A DNA stretch of 56,177 nucleotides from Enterobacter sp. CC120223-11 (GTDB lineage: Bacteria > Pseudomonadota > Gammaproteobacteria > Enterobacterales > Enterobacteriaceae): assembly GCF_900215375.1 (NCBI RefSeq), contig NZ_OBEF01000025.1, positions 1 through 56,177 on the forward strand. The letters are read 5' to 3'. Both the position numbers and the translations under genes were made by a program. The notes below the pieces were generated by a model that saw nothing but the letters and a program-made list of their open reading frames with translations, was not told the origin of the DNA and did no database searches. Below are positions 38,131 to 46,567 of this stretch, in pieces (the stretch's first letter is position 1; every line of letters starts with the position of its first letter).

Positions 38131-41100
38131 GTGTTCTCACTGGACTCATCGCCTGGCTTCGGCTTTATTTCTCAAACCGCTGGCGTACCTGAGGCCACAG
38201 GCATCAGGGCCGGGCTTTCGCCGTTTCGTTTGCAGGCAGCAGCCTGGCTTTACGGCGTTGAGGTGAGCGCTCCTTCTGCTTCACGAATCCTGCTGCTAGG
38301 CTGCTGTGAACCTTCGCAGCTTATTGCGATTGCCCAGAGCCTGCCTGCGGCAGACATTGTGGTCATCGATTTAATTGCCCAAAAAGTCGAAGCCTGCCAG
38401 CAGCAAACCGAAGCCTGTGGGATCCGCAACGTGCAGCTGTTTTGCGCCGGGCTGGACGAGTTACTGAAAAGCGAACCAGGACTGTTTGACTTTGTTGTTA
38501 TCCATGGTCTTTTCACGCTGGTGGATGATGAAACACGCCAGGCAGTGTTGACGTTCTGCCAGCAGCATCTGACAGAGCAGGGCGTTATCGGCTTCGAATG
38601 GAACACACAACCGGGTAGCCAGACCGCGCAGATCTTACAGGACGCCATCGCGCTGCATACCAGCCGGGTTGACGATCCGCAGCAGCTTCTGGCAAGCGCC
38701 AGAGCAGCATTAACCTGGCTGTCGCTTGGCATGAGTCAGCATCCGCAGCGCGCAAATCTGCTGGAGCTTATCAGGGCAGCGGAAGCGATGGACGATGACA
38801 CCTTCACGCTACGCTACCTGCAAAATATTAATCACTCGGATTATCTGGTCGATTTCAACCAGTGTGCGGTACGCGCCGGGCTTAGCTATGTCGGGGATGC
38901 TTATCCGTGGCTGGAGTGTCCCGATCACTTTGGCGAGACGGTGGCGGAGATCAATCAGACTATCTGCTCGCCGGACGACAAAGTTCTTTTCCAGCAATAT
39001 CTGGATGTTGCTGTCTGCCGTCAGACTCGCTTTAGCCTGTTGGTCAGCACCGCACGCGAAGCCGCAATCACTTCGCTGCCTGACCTTGCCAGACTGCGCG
39101 ATTTTCACTGGGCCGGAAATTTCCACCGTGAAATGAATGCCAACGGTGTTGTTCGCAACAGCTTCACCACTGCGTCCGGTGGATTTATCAGCACGGATAA
39201 TGCTGTTGCGCTGTCGGTGTTGGATGTGATTGGCGAAGCCTGGCCACTTTCAGTCAACTTTGAGCAACTTTGTTTTCACACTCGTTCGCCTGAAGCCGAT
39301 AAAGCAAAGCATGAAGTTGAGCTGCTTAATGCGCTCGAAGCGCTTTTTAAGCAGGGCTCAACCGGACTGCACTTTCAGCTTTTAGCCTCCGGCTACAACG
39401 AGGTGACTTCCGTCGGGATCGGTTCGTTTATGGAGGGCTATGTCTCGCAGTTGAAAGCGGGTATTAACCTCTGGCAGGAGCCCGTTGCGCTGACGGTGCA
39501 GGAAGTCAGCGTGATTGAGAAACGTAGCTATGCCTTTGCCGATATCAAGCTGCTTGAAGGACTACGGCGCAAGGGCGTGCTTATCGCTAACGCTGAGAGC
39601 TGGCGTCATCACTTCCAGTCCTTAATCACAGAAGTGAGCGTGGACGAACTGGCGCCTGTAGTGATGCCGCTGATCCTGTTTTCCACCTCTGTGAAGCAGG
39701 GGGGCTTTTGCTCCACGCCTGTTTTGCCACGCATAAAGAACAGTGATGCAGGGCAGATTAAACCGATGCCGCAAAAAAACCTCGACCGCATGTACGGCAT
39801 GATCACTGCGGGTGAGTATGAGCAGGCGCGCGAAGTTGCCCTGGAGCTGGTGCGTCAGCATCCCGAGAATCCGAACGCCTGGCTTGAGCTTTCTCGCGTC
39901 TATTCGCGTACACGGCAAAATAGCTCCGCTATTCAGGCTATCGTTCGCAGTCTGGCGATTATTCCGGCCAACTGGGACATTTACTTTGAACTGGCGATAA
40001 CGGCCTGGCATCTGGATCGTCAGTGGCTGACCGGACGACTGGTGCGGGCCATTTTGAGCGTTAATCCTCAGCATGCGCTCTCCTGGGACGTGTTAGGCCG
40101 CTTGTACACCGAACATGACGCGTTTACCTCCGGAGAAATTTGCTTCGATAACGCTCTGCGCCTGATGCCGAGAAACAGCGGGATGCTCGCTAACCTCGCA
40201 AATCTTAAGGCGGAGCAGGCCTGCATCGAAGAGTCCATTGCCTTGTTCCGTCGGGCCATTAAAGAAAGCCCGCAGGAGTTTGATTACGACACCAGTCTGA
40301 TGTTCAGCCTTGCGCACAGCACGGAGATTACGACGCAGCAGCTTTATCAGGAGCACGTCAAAACGGGGCGGAAATATGAGGCCTGGGCGCGCAAACAGAA
40401 CGTGCGCTTTACCTGGCCGCAAAGCAAAGATCCTCAGCGTTGTCTGAAGGTCGGCTTTGTCTCCGGCGATCTGTGCCGCCATCCGGTATCCGGGTTCGTC
40501 AAGCCTTTCTGGCAGGCGCTGAACCGTGACAGACATGAGCTGTATGTCTATCACACTTCCCCGCTCTACGATCAGGTCAGCCAGTTCTTTGAGGAGAGTG
40601 CCACAGAGTGGAAAAACGTCAGCCAGATAAGTGACGTGGAACTGGCAAGGGTCATCAACGCCGACGAGATCGATATTCTCATCGACCTGTCGGGCTACAC
40701 GGCTTACAACCGCCTCACCACGTTTTCTCTGAAGCCGACGCCGCTTTCCATTAGTTGGATTGGCTATCCTGGAACGACGGGGATCCCGACCATGGATTAT
40801 CACATCTGTGGAACGGGCCTGGCGACGGAAGGAGAGCTGGAGGATCAGTTCAGCGAAGCACTCATCTATATGCAGATGCCAGTTCAATTCGAGCCGGATA
40901 AGAACTCCCCTGAGGTCAATACGCTTCCGGCGTTGAAGGGCAAGGGCTTCACCTTTGGCAGCCTTAACAGGCCGAAGAAAATTAATGACAGCGTGCTGCA
41001 GCTGTGGGCTCGAATTCTGGTCGCCGCGCCGGAGTCGCGCATGCTGATTGGCTACATGCCGGGCGAAGAGGTTTCCGCAATTTTGCGTAAAAAGCTGGAA

Positions 41101-41547
41101 AGTTACGGTGTGAAGCCAGAGCAGCTTATTTTCCGCAATAAAACCCATCTCATGGAATACATGCTGATGCATCATGAGATTGACCTGATGCTGGACACCT
41201 TCCCGTATACCGGCGGCACGACGAGCAATAACGCGATGTGGATGGGCGTGCCAACTATCACCTTGAATGGTGAAACCATGGCCGCGCGTCAGGGGGCTGA
41301 GATTATGAAAGCCTACCGCCATGAGCAATTTATCGTCATCAATGAAGAAGATTATTTCCAACAGGCAATCGGCTGGCTAAATCGGCTTGATGAATTAAAC
41401 GAGATCCGTATGGCTATGCGTGAGCAGTTTAACAGCGATAAGAAAGACAATTTTGATGCTTCGCTGGGGCTGGAAAAAACGCTGCGCGCTATCTGGCAAC
41501 GTTATTGCGCGGGTGAAGAGCCCGCGACCATGACTATCGAAATTTAA
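38131..41547 (+). CDS. Methyltransferase-TPR-GT41 glycosyltransferase fusion, putative flagellin modification enzyme
   Basis: A 1138-residue soluble three-module protein. Residues 1-200 resemble the SAM domain of PKMT-type protein-lysine methyltransferases (ILLLGCCEPSQL at 53-64, FDFVVIHGLFTLV at 119-131, EWNTQPG at 156-162). The glycine-rich SAM loop is degenerate (usual LGCGxG). Residues ~280-380 resemble the associated regulatory domain, ~550-710 are TPR repeats, and ~770-1130 match SPINDLY/O-GlcNAc-transferase (GT41) enzymes. In the last, LKVGFVSGDLCRHPVSGF has His784, TFGSLNRPKKIND has Lys950, and LDTFPYTGGTTSNNAMWMGV and GETMAARQGAEIM follow. GTG start at 38131 after AAGGA. Directly after fliC, so flagellin is the likely acceptor; the sugar is unknown. 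Confidence 0.82.
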   Translation: MFSLDSSPGFGFISQTAGVPEATGIRAGLSPFRLQAAAWLYGVEVSAPSASRILLLGCCEPSQLIAIAQSLPAADIVVIDLIAQKVEACQQQTEACGIRNVQLFCAGLDELLKSEPGLFDFVVIHGLFTLVDDETRQAVLTFCQQHLTEQGVIGFEWNTQPGSQTAQILQDAIALHTSRVDDPQQLLASARAALTWLSLGMSQHPQRANLLELIRAAEAMDDDTFTLRYLQNINHSDYLVDFNQCAVRAGLSYVGDAYPWLECPDHFGETVAEINQTICSPDDKVLFQQYLDVAVCRQTRFSLLVSTAREAAITSLPDLARLRDFHWAGNFHREMNANGVVRNSFTTASGGFISTDNAVALSVLDVIGEAWPLSVNFEQLCFHTRSPEADKAKHEVELLNALEALFKQGSTGLHFQLLASGYNEVTSVGIGSFMEGYVSQLKAGINLWQEPVALTVQEVSVIEKRSYAFADIKLLEGLRRKGVLIANAESWRHHFQSLITEVSVDELAPVVMPLILFSTSVKQGGFCSTPVLPRIKNSDAGQIKPMPQKNLDRMYGMITAGEYEQAREVALELVRQHPENPNAWLELSRVYSRTRQNSSAIQAIVRSLAIIPANWDIYFELAITAWHLDRQWLTGRLVRAILSVNPQHALSWDVLGRLYTEHDAFTSGEICFDNALRLMPRNSGMLANLANLKAEQACIEESIALFRRAIKESPQEFDYDTSLMFSLAHSTEITTQQLYQEHVKTGRKYEAWARKQNVRFTWPQSKDPQRCLKVGFVSGDLCRHPVSGFVKPFWQALNRDRHELYVYHTSPLYDQVSQFFEESATEWKNVSQISDVELARVINADEIDILIDLSGYTAYNRLTTFSLKPTPLSISWIGYPGTTGIPTMDYHICGTGLATEGELEDQFSEALIYMQMPVQFEPDKNSPEVNTLPALKGKGFTFGSLNRPKKINDSVLQLWARILVAAPESRMLIGYMPGEEVSAILRKKLESYGVKPEQLIFRNKTHLMEYMLMHHEIDLMLDTFPYTGGTTSNNAMWMGVPTITLNGETMAARQGAEIMKAYRHEQFIVINEEDYFQQAIGWLNRLDELNEIRMAMREQFNSDKKDNFDASLGLEKTLRAIWQRYCAGEEPATMTIEI

Positions 41548-41582
41548 GTATCAGGCTGTGGTATCAGCCCCGGAGGTTCCCT

Positions 41583-42737
41583 GTGCGTGACAATATTTAT
41601 GTAACCAGCCCGTTGCTGCCGCCGCTTGAGGAGTTTATTCCCTACCTCGAGCAAATCTGGCAGAGCAAACATCTGACCAATGCCGGGCCATTTCATCAGC
41701 AGCTTGAAGCGGAGCTGGCGAATTATCTGGGCGTTGAGCACTTGTGCTTATTCTCCAATGGCACCCTGGCATTGTTGACGGCGCTCCAGGCGCTTCGGGT
41801 CAAAGGTGAAGTGATCACCACGCCTTATTCCTTTGTGGCGACCGCACACTCCATTCTTTGGAATTCGCTGACTCCGGTATTTGTTGATATTGATCCGCTC
41901 ACCTGCAATATGGATCCGGCGAAAATCGAAGCGGCAATTACGCCGGAGACCACGGCGATCCTGCCCGTTCACTGCTATGGTATTCCGTGTGACGTGGATG
42001 AGATCCAGCGTATTGCCGACATGTATGATCTGCGGGTGATTTACGATGCGGCCCACGCTTTTGGCGTTAAACAGGATGGGCTGAGCGTACTGAACCAGGG
42101 CGATTTATCGATCCTGAGTTTCCATGCCACCAAAGTATTTAATACCGTCGAGGGCGGAGCGATTATCTGTCGCGATGCCAAAATGAAAAAGCGCATTGAT
42201 TTCCTGAAGAACTTTGGCTTTGCCGATGAAACCACGGTGGTGGCGACGGGAATTAACGGCAAAATGAACGAGGTACAGGCCGCATTTGGCATGCTGCAAC
42301 TGCGTCATATTGATGACGCACTGGAGAAGAGGCGTGCGGTTTATCAGCGTTACCAGAGCCTGCTGCAAAATATTCCGGGGCTACGTTTACTTGAGGCGCC
42401 TGAAAATGTCGAATGGAATTGCGCCTATGTTCCCGTCTTTATTGGCCCAGAATTTGGCTGTTCGCGAGACAGCATTTATGAGCAGATGAAAAAGGAGAAT
42501 ATTTTCACCCGCCGCTATTTTTATCCGCTGATTTCTGAATTTCCTATGTACCGGGGTCTGCCAAGTGCTCGTCCTGGCCATCTTTCCGTCGCTGAATCGG
42601 TGTCGGCTTCCGTGCTTTGTCTGCCTGTATATCCGACGTTAACGCTGCAGGAGGTGGATGAGATTGTGGAACTGCTGCTGAGTTTTTCGGCCCATAGGTC
42701 GGGGCCTCAAATCAAAATGGCGGTCGCGGAGATCTGA
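41583..42737 (+). CDS. DegT/DnrJ/EryC1/StrS-family sugar aminotransferase
   Basis: PLP-dependent aminotransferase that typically converts a nucleotide-linked keto sugar to an amino sugar. The 384-residue protein has Asp155 (IYDAAHAFG, PLP ring contact) and the PLP lysine Lys184 in SFHATKVFNTVEGG. It looks closest to 4-amino-4,6-dideoxyhexose-forming enzymes of the VioA/RfbE type. GTG start at 41583 after GGAGG, 35 bp behind the fusion gene. No dehydratase or epimerase is in the island, so the keto-sugar precursor must come from elsewhere (for example dTDP-4-keto-6-deoxyglucose of surface polysaccharide synthesis). The substrate is inferred only from the family. Confidence 0.85.
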   Translation: MRDNIYVTSPLLPPLEEFIPYLEQIWQSKHLTNAGPFHQQLEAELANYLGVEHLCLFSNGTLALLTALQALRVKGEVITTPYSFVATAHSILWNSLTPVFVDIDPLTCNMDPAKIEAAITPETTAILPVHCYGIPCDVDEIQRIADMYDLRVIYDAAHAFGVKQDGLSVLNQGDLSILSFHATKVFNTVEGGAIICRDAKMKKRIDFLKNFGFADETTVVATGINGKMNEVQAAFGMLQLRHIDDALEKRRAVYQRYQSLLQNIPGLRLLEAPENVEWNCAYVPVFIGPEFGCSRDSIYEQMKKENIFTRRYFYPLISEFPMYRGLPSARPGHLSVAESVSASVLCLPVYPTLTLQEVDEIVELLLSFSAHRSGPQIKMAVAEI

Positions 42738-42738
42738 A

Positions 42739-43131
42739 ATGAAACGAGTGATTACCTTTGGGACTTTTGATGTCTTCCATATCGGCCACGTCAATATTTT
42801 GCAACGGGCTGCCGCCCTGGGGGATTATTTAATTGTCGGGGTGTCCTCCGACGCCCTGAATTTCTCCAAGAAGCAGCGTAACCCTATCTACCGTCAGGCT
42901 GACCGGGAGAGGATCATTGCCTCGCTGAAGTGTGTGGACGAAGTGTTTATCGAGGAGACGCTCGAGGATAAACTGCGCTATATCGAACAGTATCGCGCCG
43001 ATTTGCTGGTGATGGGAGATGACTGGTTGGGGAGATTTGACTGGGTGAAACCTAAATGCGAGGTGCTCTATTTGCCACGGACGCCTTCCATCTCCACAAC
43101 AGAAATCATCGAAATCGCCCGAGAACGCTAA
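42739..43131 (+). CDS. TagD-like glycerol-3-phosphate cytidylyltransferase
   Basis: Nucleotidyltransferase that by family would make CDP-glycerol from CTP and sn-glycerol 3-phosphate. The 130-residue protein has the full TagD signature set: GTFDVFHIGHVNIL (HxGH at about 14-17), the MGDDWLGRFDWV region and LPRTPSISTTEI. Length and sequence are those of Gram-positive TagD/TarD (about 130 residues). It starts 1 bp after the aminotransferase stop (coupled) and is followed by a terminator. CDP-glycerol is unusual beside flagellar genes in enterics and suggests a glycerol-phosphate substituent. Confidence 0.87.
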   Translation: MKRVITFGTFDVFHIGHVNILQRAAALGDYLIVGVSSDALNFSKKQRNPIYRQADRERIIASLKCVDEVFIEETLEDKLRYIEQYRADLLVMGDDWLGRFDWVKPKCEVLYLPRTPSISTTEIIEIARER

Positions 43132-43132
43132 T

Positions 43133-43158
43133 CCCCCATGTTTCAATGGGGGTTTTTT
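43133..43158 (+). terminator. Rho-independent terminator of the plus-strand island genes
   Basis: CCCCCAT / ATGGGGG stem with loop GTTTCA and T6, starting 2 bp after the TagD-like stop and ending just before the convergent gene's stop. Confidence 0.9.
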
Positions 43159-43159
43159 A

Positions 43160-44353
43160 TTAATTAAGCAGCGAATTTTTCTCTGCAATCCACTCCTGAA
43201 GCAGCGCCGACATCTTTTCAAATTCCGTCACAATCAGCGATTCACAGCCCGGATAGAGGAACGATTGAATATGCGGATGCGGGCCCTGAGCACGACCCAT
43301 TCCCAGACGCGGATAATCGATCGTCAGACCTTTCCCTGTTTCGGTTAAATAATCGAGCAGATTAAACTGATTAGCGCCATCAGCCTGCCATGCGAACATC
43401 TGATATTCCCCATTCACGTACAGCAAATGGAAAAGCTCAGAAGTAATGGCGTAGCCTTTACGCAGCGGCATACCTTCCGTTTCACCCTGTTGCGCGGCGA
43501 ACAGGTTCCTGCTGTAGCAATACTCACGTTTGCCTGAAAGGGCAGAGAACGTGTGGGCTGATTTTTCTGCGGGTAAATCCAGCAGTTCCAAAGCGGTTTT
43601 TTGCAGGTCCAGCATGCTAACCAGATGATTAATATCGCGGCCTTTTTGCTGCGGATCGTAAATAAATGCAGGCGTATGAACCAGAGAAGTATAGGGTTCG
43701 ATGCCGTGGGCGAAGCCGCCGTAAATACCGTGGTTCCAGAAGTCATCGCCATGATCGCCGAAAACCACCAGACAGGTGTTTTCCATTTGCTTGTGATCCA
43801 TCAGCAAGCGCAGAATATCGCCAACGGTATTATCCATGCTTTCATAACCGCGCTGCCAGCGTGCAAAGGTATTATCGCCCGCGGCTTTATAGCCGTCCTG
43901 ATAGCAGAGGTGACTGCTCAGATTCCAGATATAAAGCGCAAACGGTTTAGATTTATCGGCGATAACCGACTCGGCGTTACGCAGCATTTCGCCTGAGGTA
44001 TCGAACCATTCATATGGCTGCTCTGCGCTCCAGATAGTATCAAAGCTGGCCCAGTTTTTAGGGAACCCCAGACCGCGAGTCTGATAACCCTGCTGTGCAA
44101 GAAGATCGAATAACGCCGGTGACTGACGATTGACCTGTAAGCCCACTTCAAAATTAACGTTGCGCTCCAGTACATTTTCGTCGCCGTGTAGTAAATCGCT
44201 GACGGCCATAAATGAGGAGGTGGCAGAGGAAATAAAATTATTAAAGCGCAGGCAGTGCGGGGCAAGGTTATTCAGGCAAGGGAACCAGTGGCGGTGGCTA
44301 AAAATCGCCTGATTAAGGCTTTCCAGGTGAATAAAGACAATGTTTTTGTTCAT
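43160..44353 (-). CDS. Soluble sulfatase/phosphoglycerol-transferase-fold protein
   Basis: Member of the alkaline-phosphatase superfamily (sulfatase / LtaS-EptA type), 397 residues. Numbering from the upstream ATG at 44359: metal-site segment VFIHLESLNQ (8-17), candidate nucleophile Thr47 in SSATSSFM, and the metal/active loop VVFGDHGDDFWNHG (198-211) with His218 in GGFAHG. Related LtaS/EptA transferases have N-terminal membrane helices. This protein has none and no signal peptide, so it appears cytoplasmic. The ATG at 44353 has AAGGA at 6 nt and is preferred. The stop of the ATP-grasp gene overlaps the upstream ATG. By context it may transfer or remove a phosphoglycerol-like group; this is inference. 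Confidence 0.75.
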   Translation of the reverse strand: MNKNIVFIHLESLNQAIFSHRHWFPCLNNLAPHCLRFNNFISSATSSFMAVSDLLHGDENVLERNVNFEVGLQVNRQSPALFDLLAQQGYQTRGLGFPKNWASFDTIWSAEQPYEWFDTSGEMLRNAESVIADKSKPFALYIWNLSSHLCYQDGYKAAGDNTFARWQRGYESMDNTVGDILRLLMDHKQMENTCLVVFGDHGDDFWNHGIYGGFAHGIEPYTSLVHTPAFIYDPQQKGRDINHLVSMLDLQKTALELLDLPAEKSAHTFSALSGKREYCYSRNLFAAQQGETEGMPLRKGYAITSELFHLLYVNGEYQMFAWQADGANQFNLLDYLTETGKGLTIDYPRLGMGRAQGPHPHIQSFLYPGCESLIVTEFEKMSALLQEWIAEKNSLLN

Positions 44354-44355
44354 GT

Positions 44356-45621
44356 TCATTCCTTAATCAGGACGTCAAGCATGCTAATGTCAAAGGTGTA
44401 AATCCCGCAGGAGCGATGCACTTCATCGCGCTCGCGGAAGCTGTCGTCGATAAAGATGGCGTCAGGCTCGGTGATATAAGAGGATTTTTTATCCTGCTCT
44501 GTCAGGTGATAAACCCGGTCAAACAGGGTGGTCAGTCGCCATTTATTCAGTTGCTGATAAATATCACCGCGATGACGAGTCAGGAGAGAAAGGGGAATTC
44601 CCTCGTTCACGCACTGATATAAAAAGGCGATCAGCGGCAGGCACAATTTTTGATGAATTATTAGCGTGTCATCGAAATCGACATACACATGGCTGAAGGT
44701 AATGTCGCTGCGATAGCGATTACTTAAAGCCCGGCTGATACGTTCTACCGGTAAAAGAGCGGGCAGGGTGAAAGCAATATTTTGATGCTCGTAAAGCGAC
44801 AGAAGCGGGAAATTAACGCCGCGCACCCGGTTAAGGGCCATTGTCCCGGCTATTCGCGGCGCGACCTCCAGCAGTGTTAACACGCTGTCATTGCTGTATT
44901 TGAGCTGGAAAAACCAGGCCCCGCGCAGGTTCAGACGCGTCGAAATTTTTTCCGCCATTTCTCTGACGCCTTCTATTTCGATACGCTTCGAGCCCATCGA
45001 AATGCCAGCCCGGATGCGCTCGCGGGTGCGTGGTTGACAGAAGATCACGCCCTGGGCGTTGCTGAAACAATCGACGGTATATTCTGCTCCAGACAGGTAT
45101 TCACAAATGATAACGCCAGGGTGTTCCGCAAGATGTCGGCGTAACGACGTTTCATCTGCGATTTTGACTGCGCCCTGTGCACCCTGACCGCGGTCAGGCT
45201 TTACAAATACGGGCCACTCAGTTATTTCTTCAACGGTTTCATAACAGCGTGGAACGTGAATAACATCGGCAAGTGCTTTATAAGTCAGGCTCTTATAGCG
45301 GGTAATTTCACAGCATTCGGCGTTTGAAGTGATCACTCTGGCAGCGATATTTTCCTGCTTTTGAGCATAGGCAAACAGCACATCATCATGAGCCGGGAAA
45401 ATATAATGAATTTCGTGCCGGGAAATAAACGTCTGTAAAGCCGACAGCCAGTTATCTGATGTTATTCCGGGCAGCAGGTGATAATCACAATCATAGTAAC
45501 GAGCATGATTGTCATAGTCTTCGCCCGCCAGAAAAAGCCGAACGGATTTGTCAAAGCGCAGCGACTGCCAAATCTCACGACCAATCTCTGTTCCGGCCGG
45601 TGAAATCAAAACATTAATCAT
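44356..45621 (-). CDS. ATP-grasp / HAD fusion protein
   Basis: A 421-residue two-domain protein. Residues ~1-300 are an ATP-grasp ligase of CarB-like type: PVFVKPDRGQGAQGAVKI (137-154), EYLSGAEYTVDCF (174-186) and LLEVAPRIAGTMALN (250-264). Residues ~308-421 are a HAD domain with motif I VDFDDTL (Asp315, Asp317), motif II LLTRH, and motif IV IFIDDSF. ATP-grasp enzymes join a carboxylate to an amine or thiol through an acyl phosphate, so it could acylate or aminoacylate the amino sugar made by the neighbouring aminotransferase. The HAD partner would hydrolyse a phosphate. First gene of a two-gene minus-strand unit, diverging from fliA. Confidence 0.78.
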   Translation of the reverse strand: MINVLISPAGTEIGREIWQSLRFDKSVRLFLAGEDYDNHARYYDCDYHLLPGITSDNWLSALQTFISRHEIHYIFPAHDDVLFAYAQKQENIAARVITSNAECCEITRYKSLTYKALADVIHVPRCYETVEEITEWPVFVKPDRGQGAQGAVKIADETSLRRHLAEHPGVIICEYLSGAEYTVDCFSNAQGVIFCQPRTRERIRAGISMGSKRIEIEGVREMAEKISTRLNLRGAWFFQLKYSNDSVLTLLEVAPRIAGTMALNRVRGVNFPLLSLYEHQNIAFTLPALLPVERISRALSNRYRSDITFSHVYVDFDDTLIIHQKLCLPLIAFLYQCVNEGIPLSLLTRHRGDIYQQLNKWRLTTLFDRVYHLTEQDKKSSYITEPDAIFIDDSFRERDEVHRSCGIYTFDISMLDVLIKE

Positions 45622-45679
45622 CAGAGGTCTGCCTGAAAGAGGATTTTACACTTTCCAGTATGAGGTCCTTACTTACGTG

Positions 45680-45759
45680 CAACTCCCCAAATAACCCCTC
45701 CTTTTAGCCACTATTCCGTCGATTAAAACCCCTGCAGAAACGGATAATCATGCCGATAA
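45680..45759 (+). promoter_or_regulatory. fliA promoter region
   Basis: A perfect sigma-28 -10 GCCGATAA (45752-45759) lies 25 bp before the fliA GTG, although the -35 at the right distance (TGCAGAAA) is poor. Upstream, CAACTCCCCAAATAAC (45680-45695) resembles one half of an FlhDC box. In E. coli, fliA is transcribed both by FlhDC/sigma-70 and by sigma-28. Confidence 0.5.
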
Positions 45760-45784
45760 CTCATCTATTGCAGGGCTGTTTATC

Positions 45785-46516
45785 GTGAATTCACTCTATA
45801 CCGCTGATGGTGTAATGGATAAACACTCGCTGTGGCAGCGTTATGTCCCTCTGGTGCGACACGAAGCATTGCGCCTTCAGGTGCGCCTGCCCGCGAGCGT
45901 GGAACTGGACGATCTGCTTCAGGCGGGCGGCATTGGGCTACTGAATGCCGTCGAACGTTACGATGCACTGCAAGGCACGGCGTTTACCACTTACGCAGTA
46001 CAACGCATTCGCGGCGCGATGCTCGATGAGCTGCGCAGCCGGGACTGGGCGCCCAGAAGCGTGCGGCGTAACGCCCGCGAAGTGGCGCAGGCGATGGGGC
46101 AACTGGAGCAGGAGCTGGGACGCAACGCCACCGAGACGGAGGTTTCCCAGCGCCTGGGCATTGCCGTTGAGGAGTATCGACAGATGCTGCTCGATACCAA
46201 CAACAGTCAGCTTTTCTCCTACGACGAGTGGCGGGAAGAGCACGGCGACAGTATCGAGTTAGTGACTGAAGAGAACCAGCAGGAGAACCCGCTTCATCAG
46301 CTGATGGAAGGAAACCTGCGTCAGCGAGTGATGGATGCCATTGAAGCGTTACCGGAGCGCGAACAGCTGGTGCTGACGCTTTACTACCAGGAGGAACTCA
46401 ATCTGAAGGAGATTGGTGCCGTACTGGAGGTGGGAGAGTCGCGCGTCAGTCAGCTTCACAGCCAGGCCATAAAGCGTTTGCGAACAAAACTGGGGCGGTA
46501 CCAGGAAGGCGGTTAA
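45785..46516 (+). CDS. fliA: FliA, flagellar sigma factor sigma-28
   Basis: Directs transcription of class III flagellar genes, including the fliC and fliD promoters seen here. The 243-residue protein has region 2 (ELDDLLQAGGIGLLNAVERYDALQ), region 3 and region 4 (LNLKEIGAVLEVGESRVSQL). The GTG at 45785 aligns with E. coli FliA. The C-terminus is 4 residues longer than the E. coli protein (239). Confidence 0.97.
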   Translation: MNSLYTADGVMDKHSLWQRYVPLVRHEALRLQVRLPASVELDDLLQAGGIGLLNAVERYDALQGTAFTTYAVQRIRGAMLDELRSRDWAPRSVRRNAREVAQAMGQLEQELGRNATETEVSQRLGIAVEEYRQMLLDTNNSQLFSYDEWREEHGDSIELVTEENQQENPLHQLMEGNLRQRVMDAIEALPEREQLVLTLYYQEELNLKEIGAVLEVGESRVSQLHSQAIKRLRTKLGRYQEGG

Positions 46517-46567
46517 ACCGTTATGCCTGGGGAATGCCGCACATAGCATTAACGACCAGGAGTTATC

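Noticed and set aside
40093..41361. Long antisense ORF (422 codons) on the minus strand
   Set aside because: It lies wholly inside the well-supported GT41 region of the plus-strand fusion gene and shows no recognisable domain or ribosome site. It is a codon-bias shadow.
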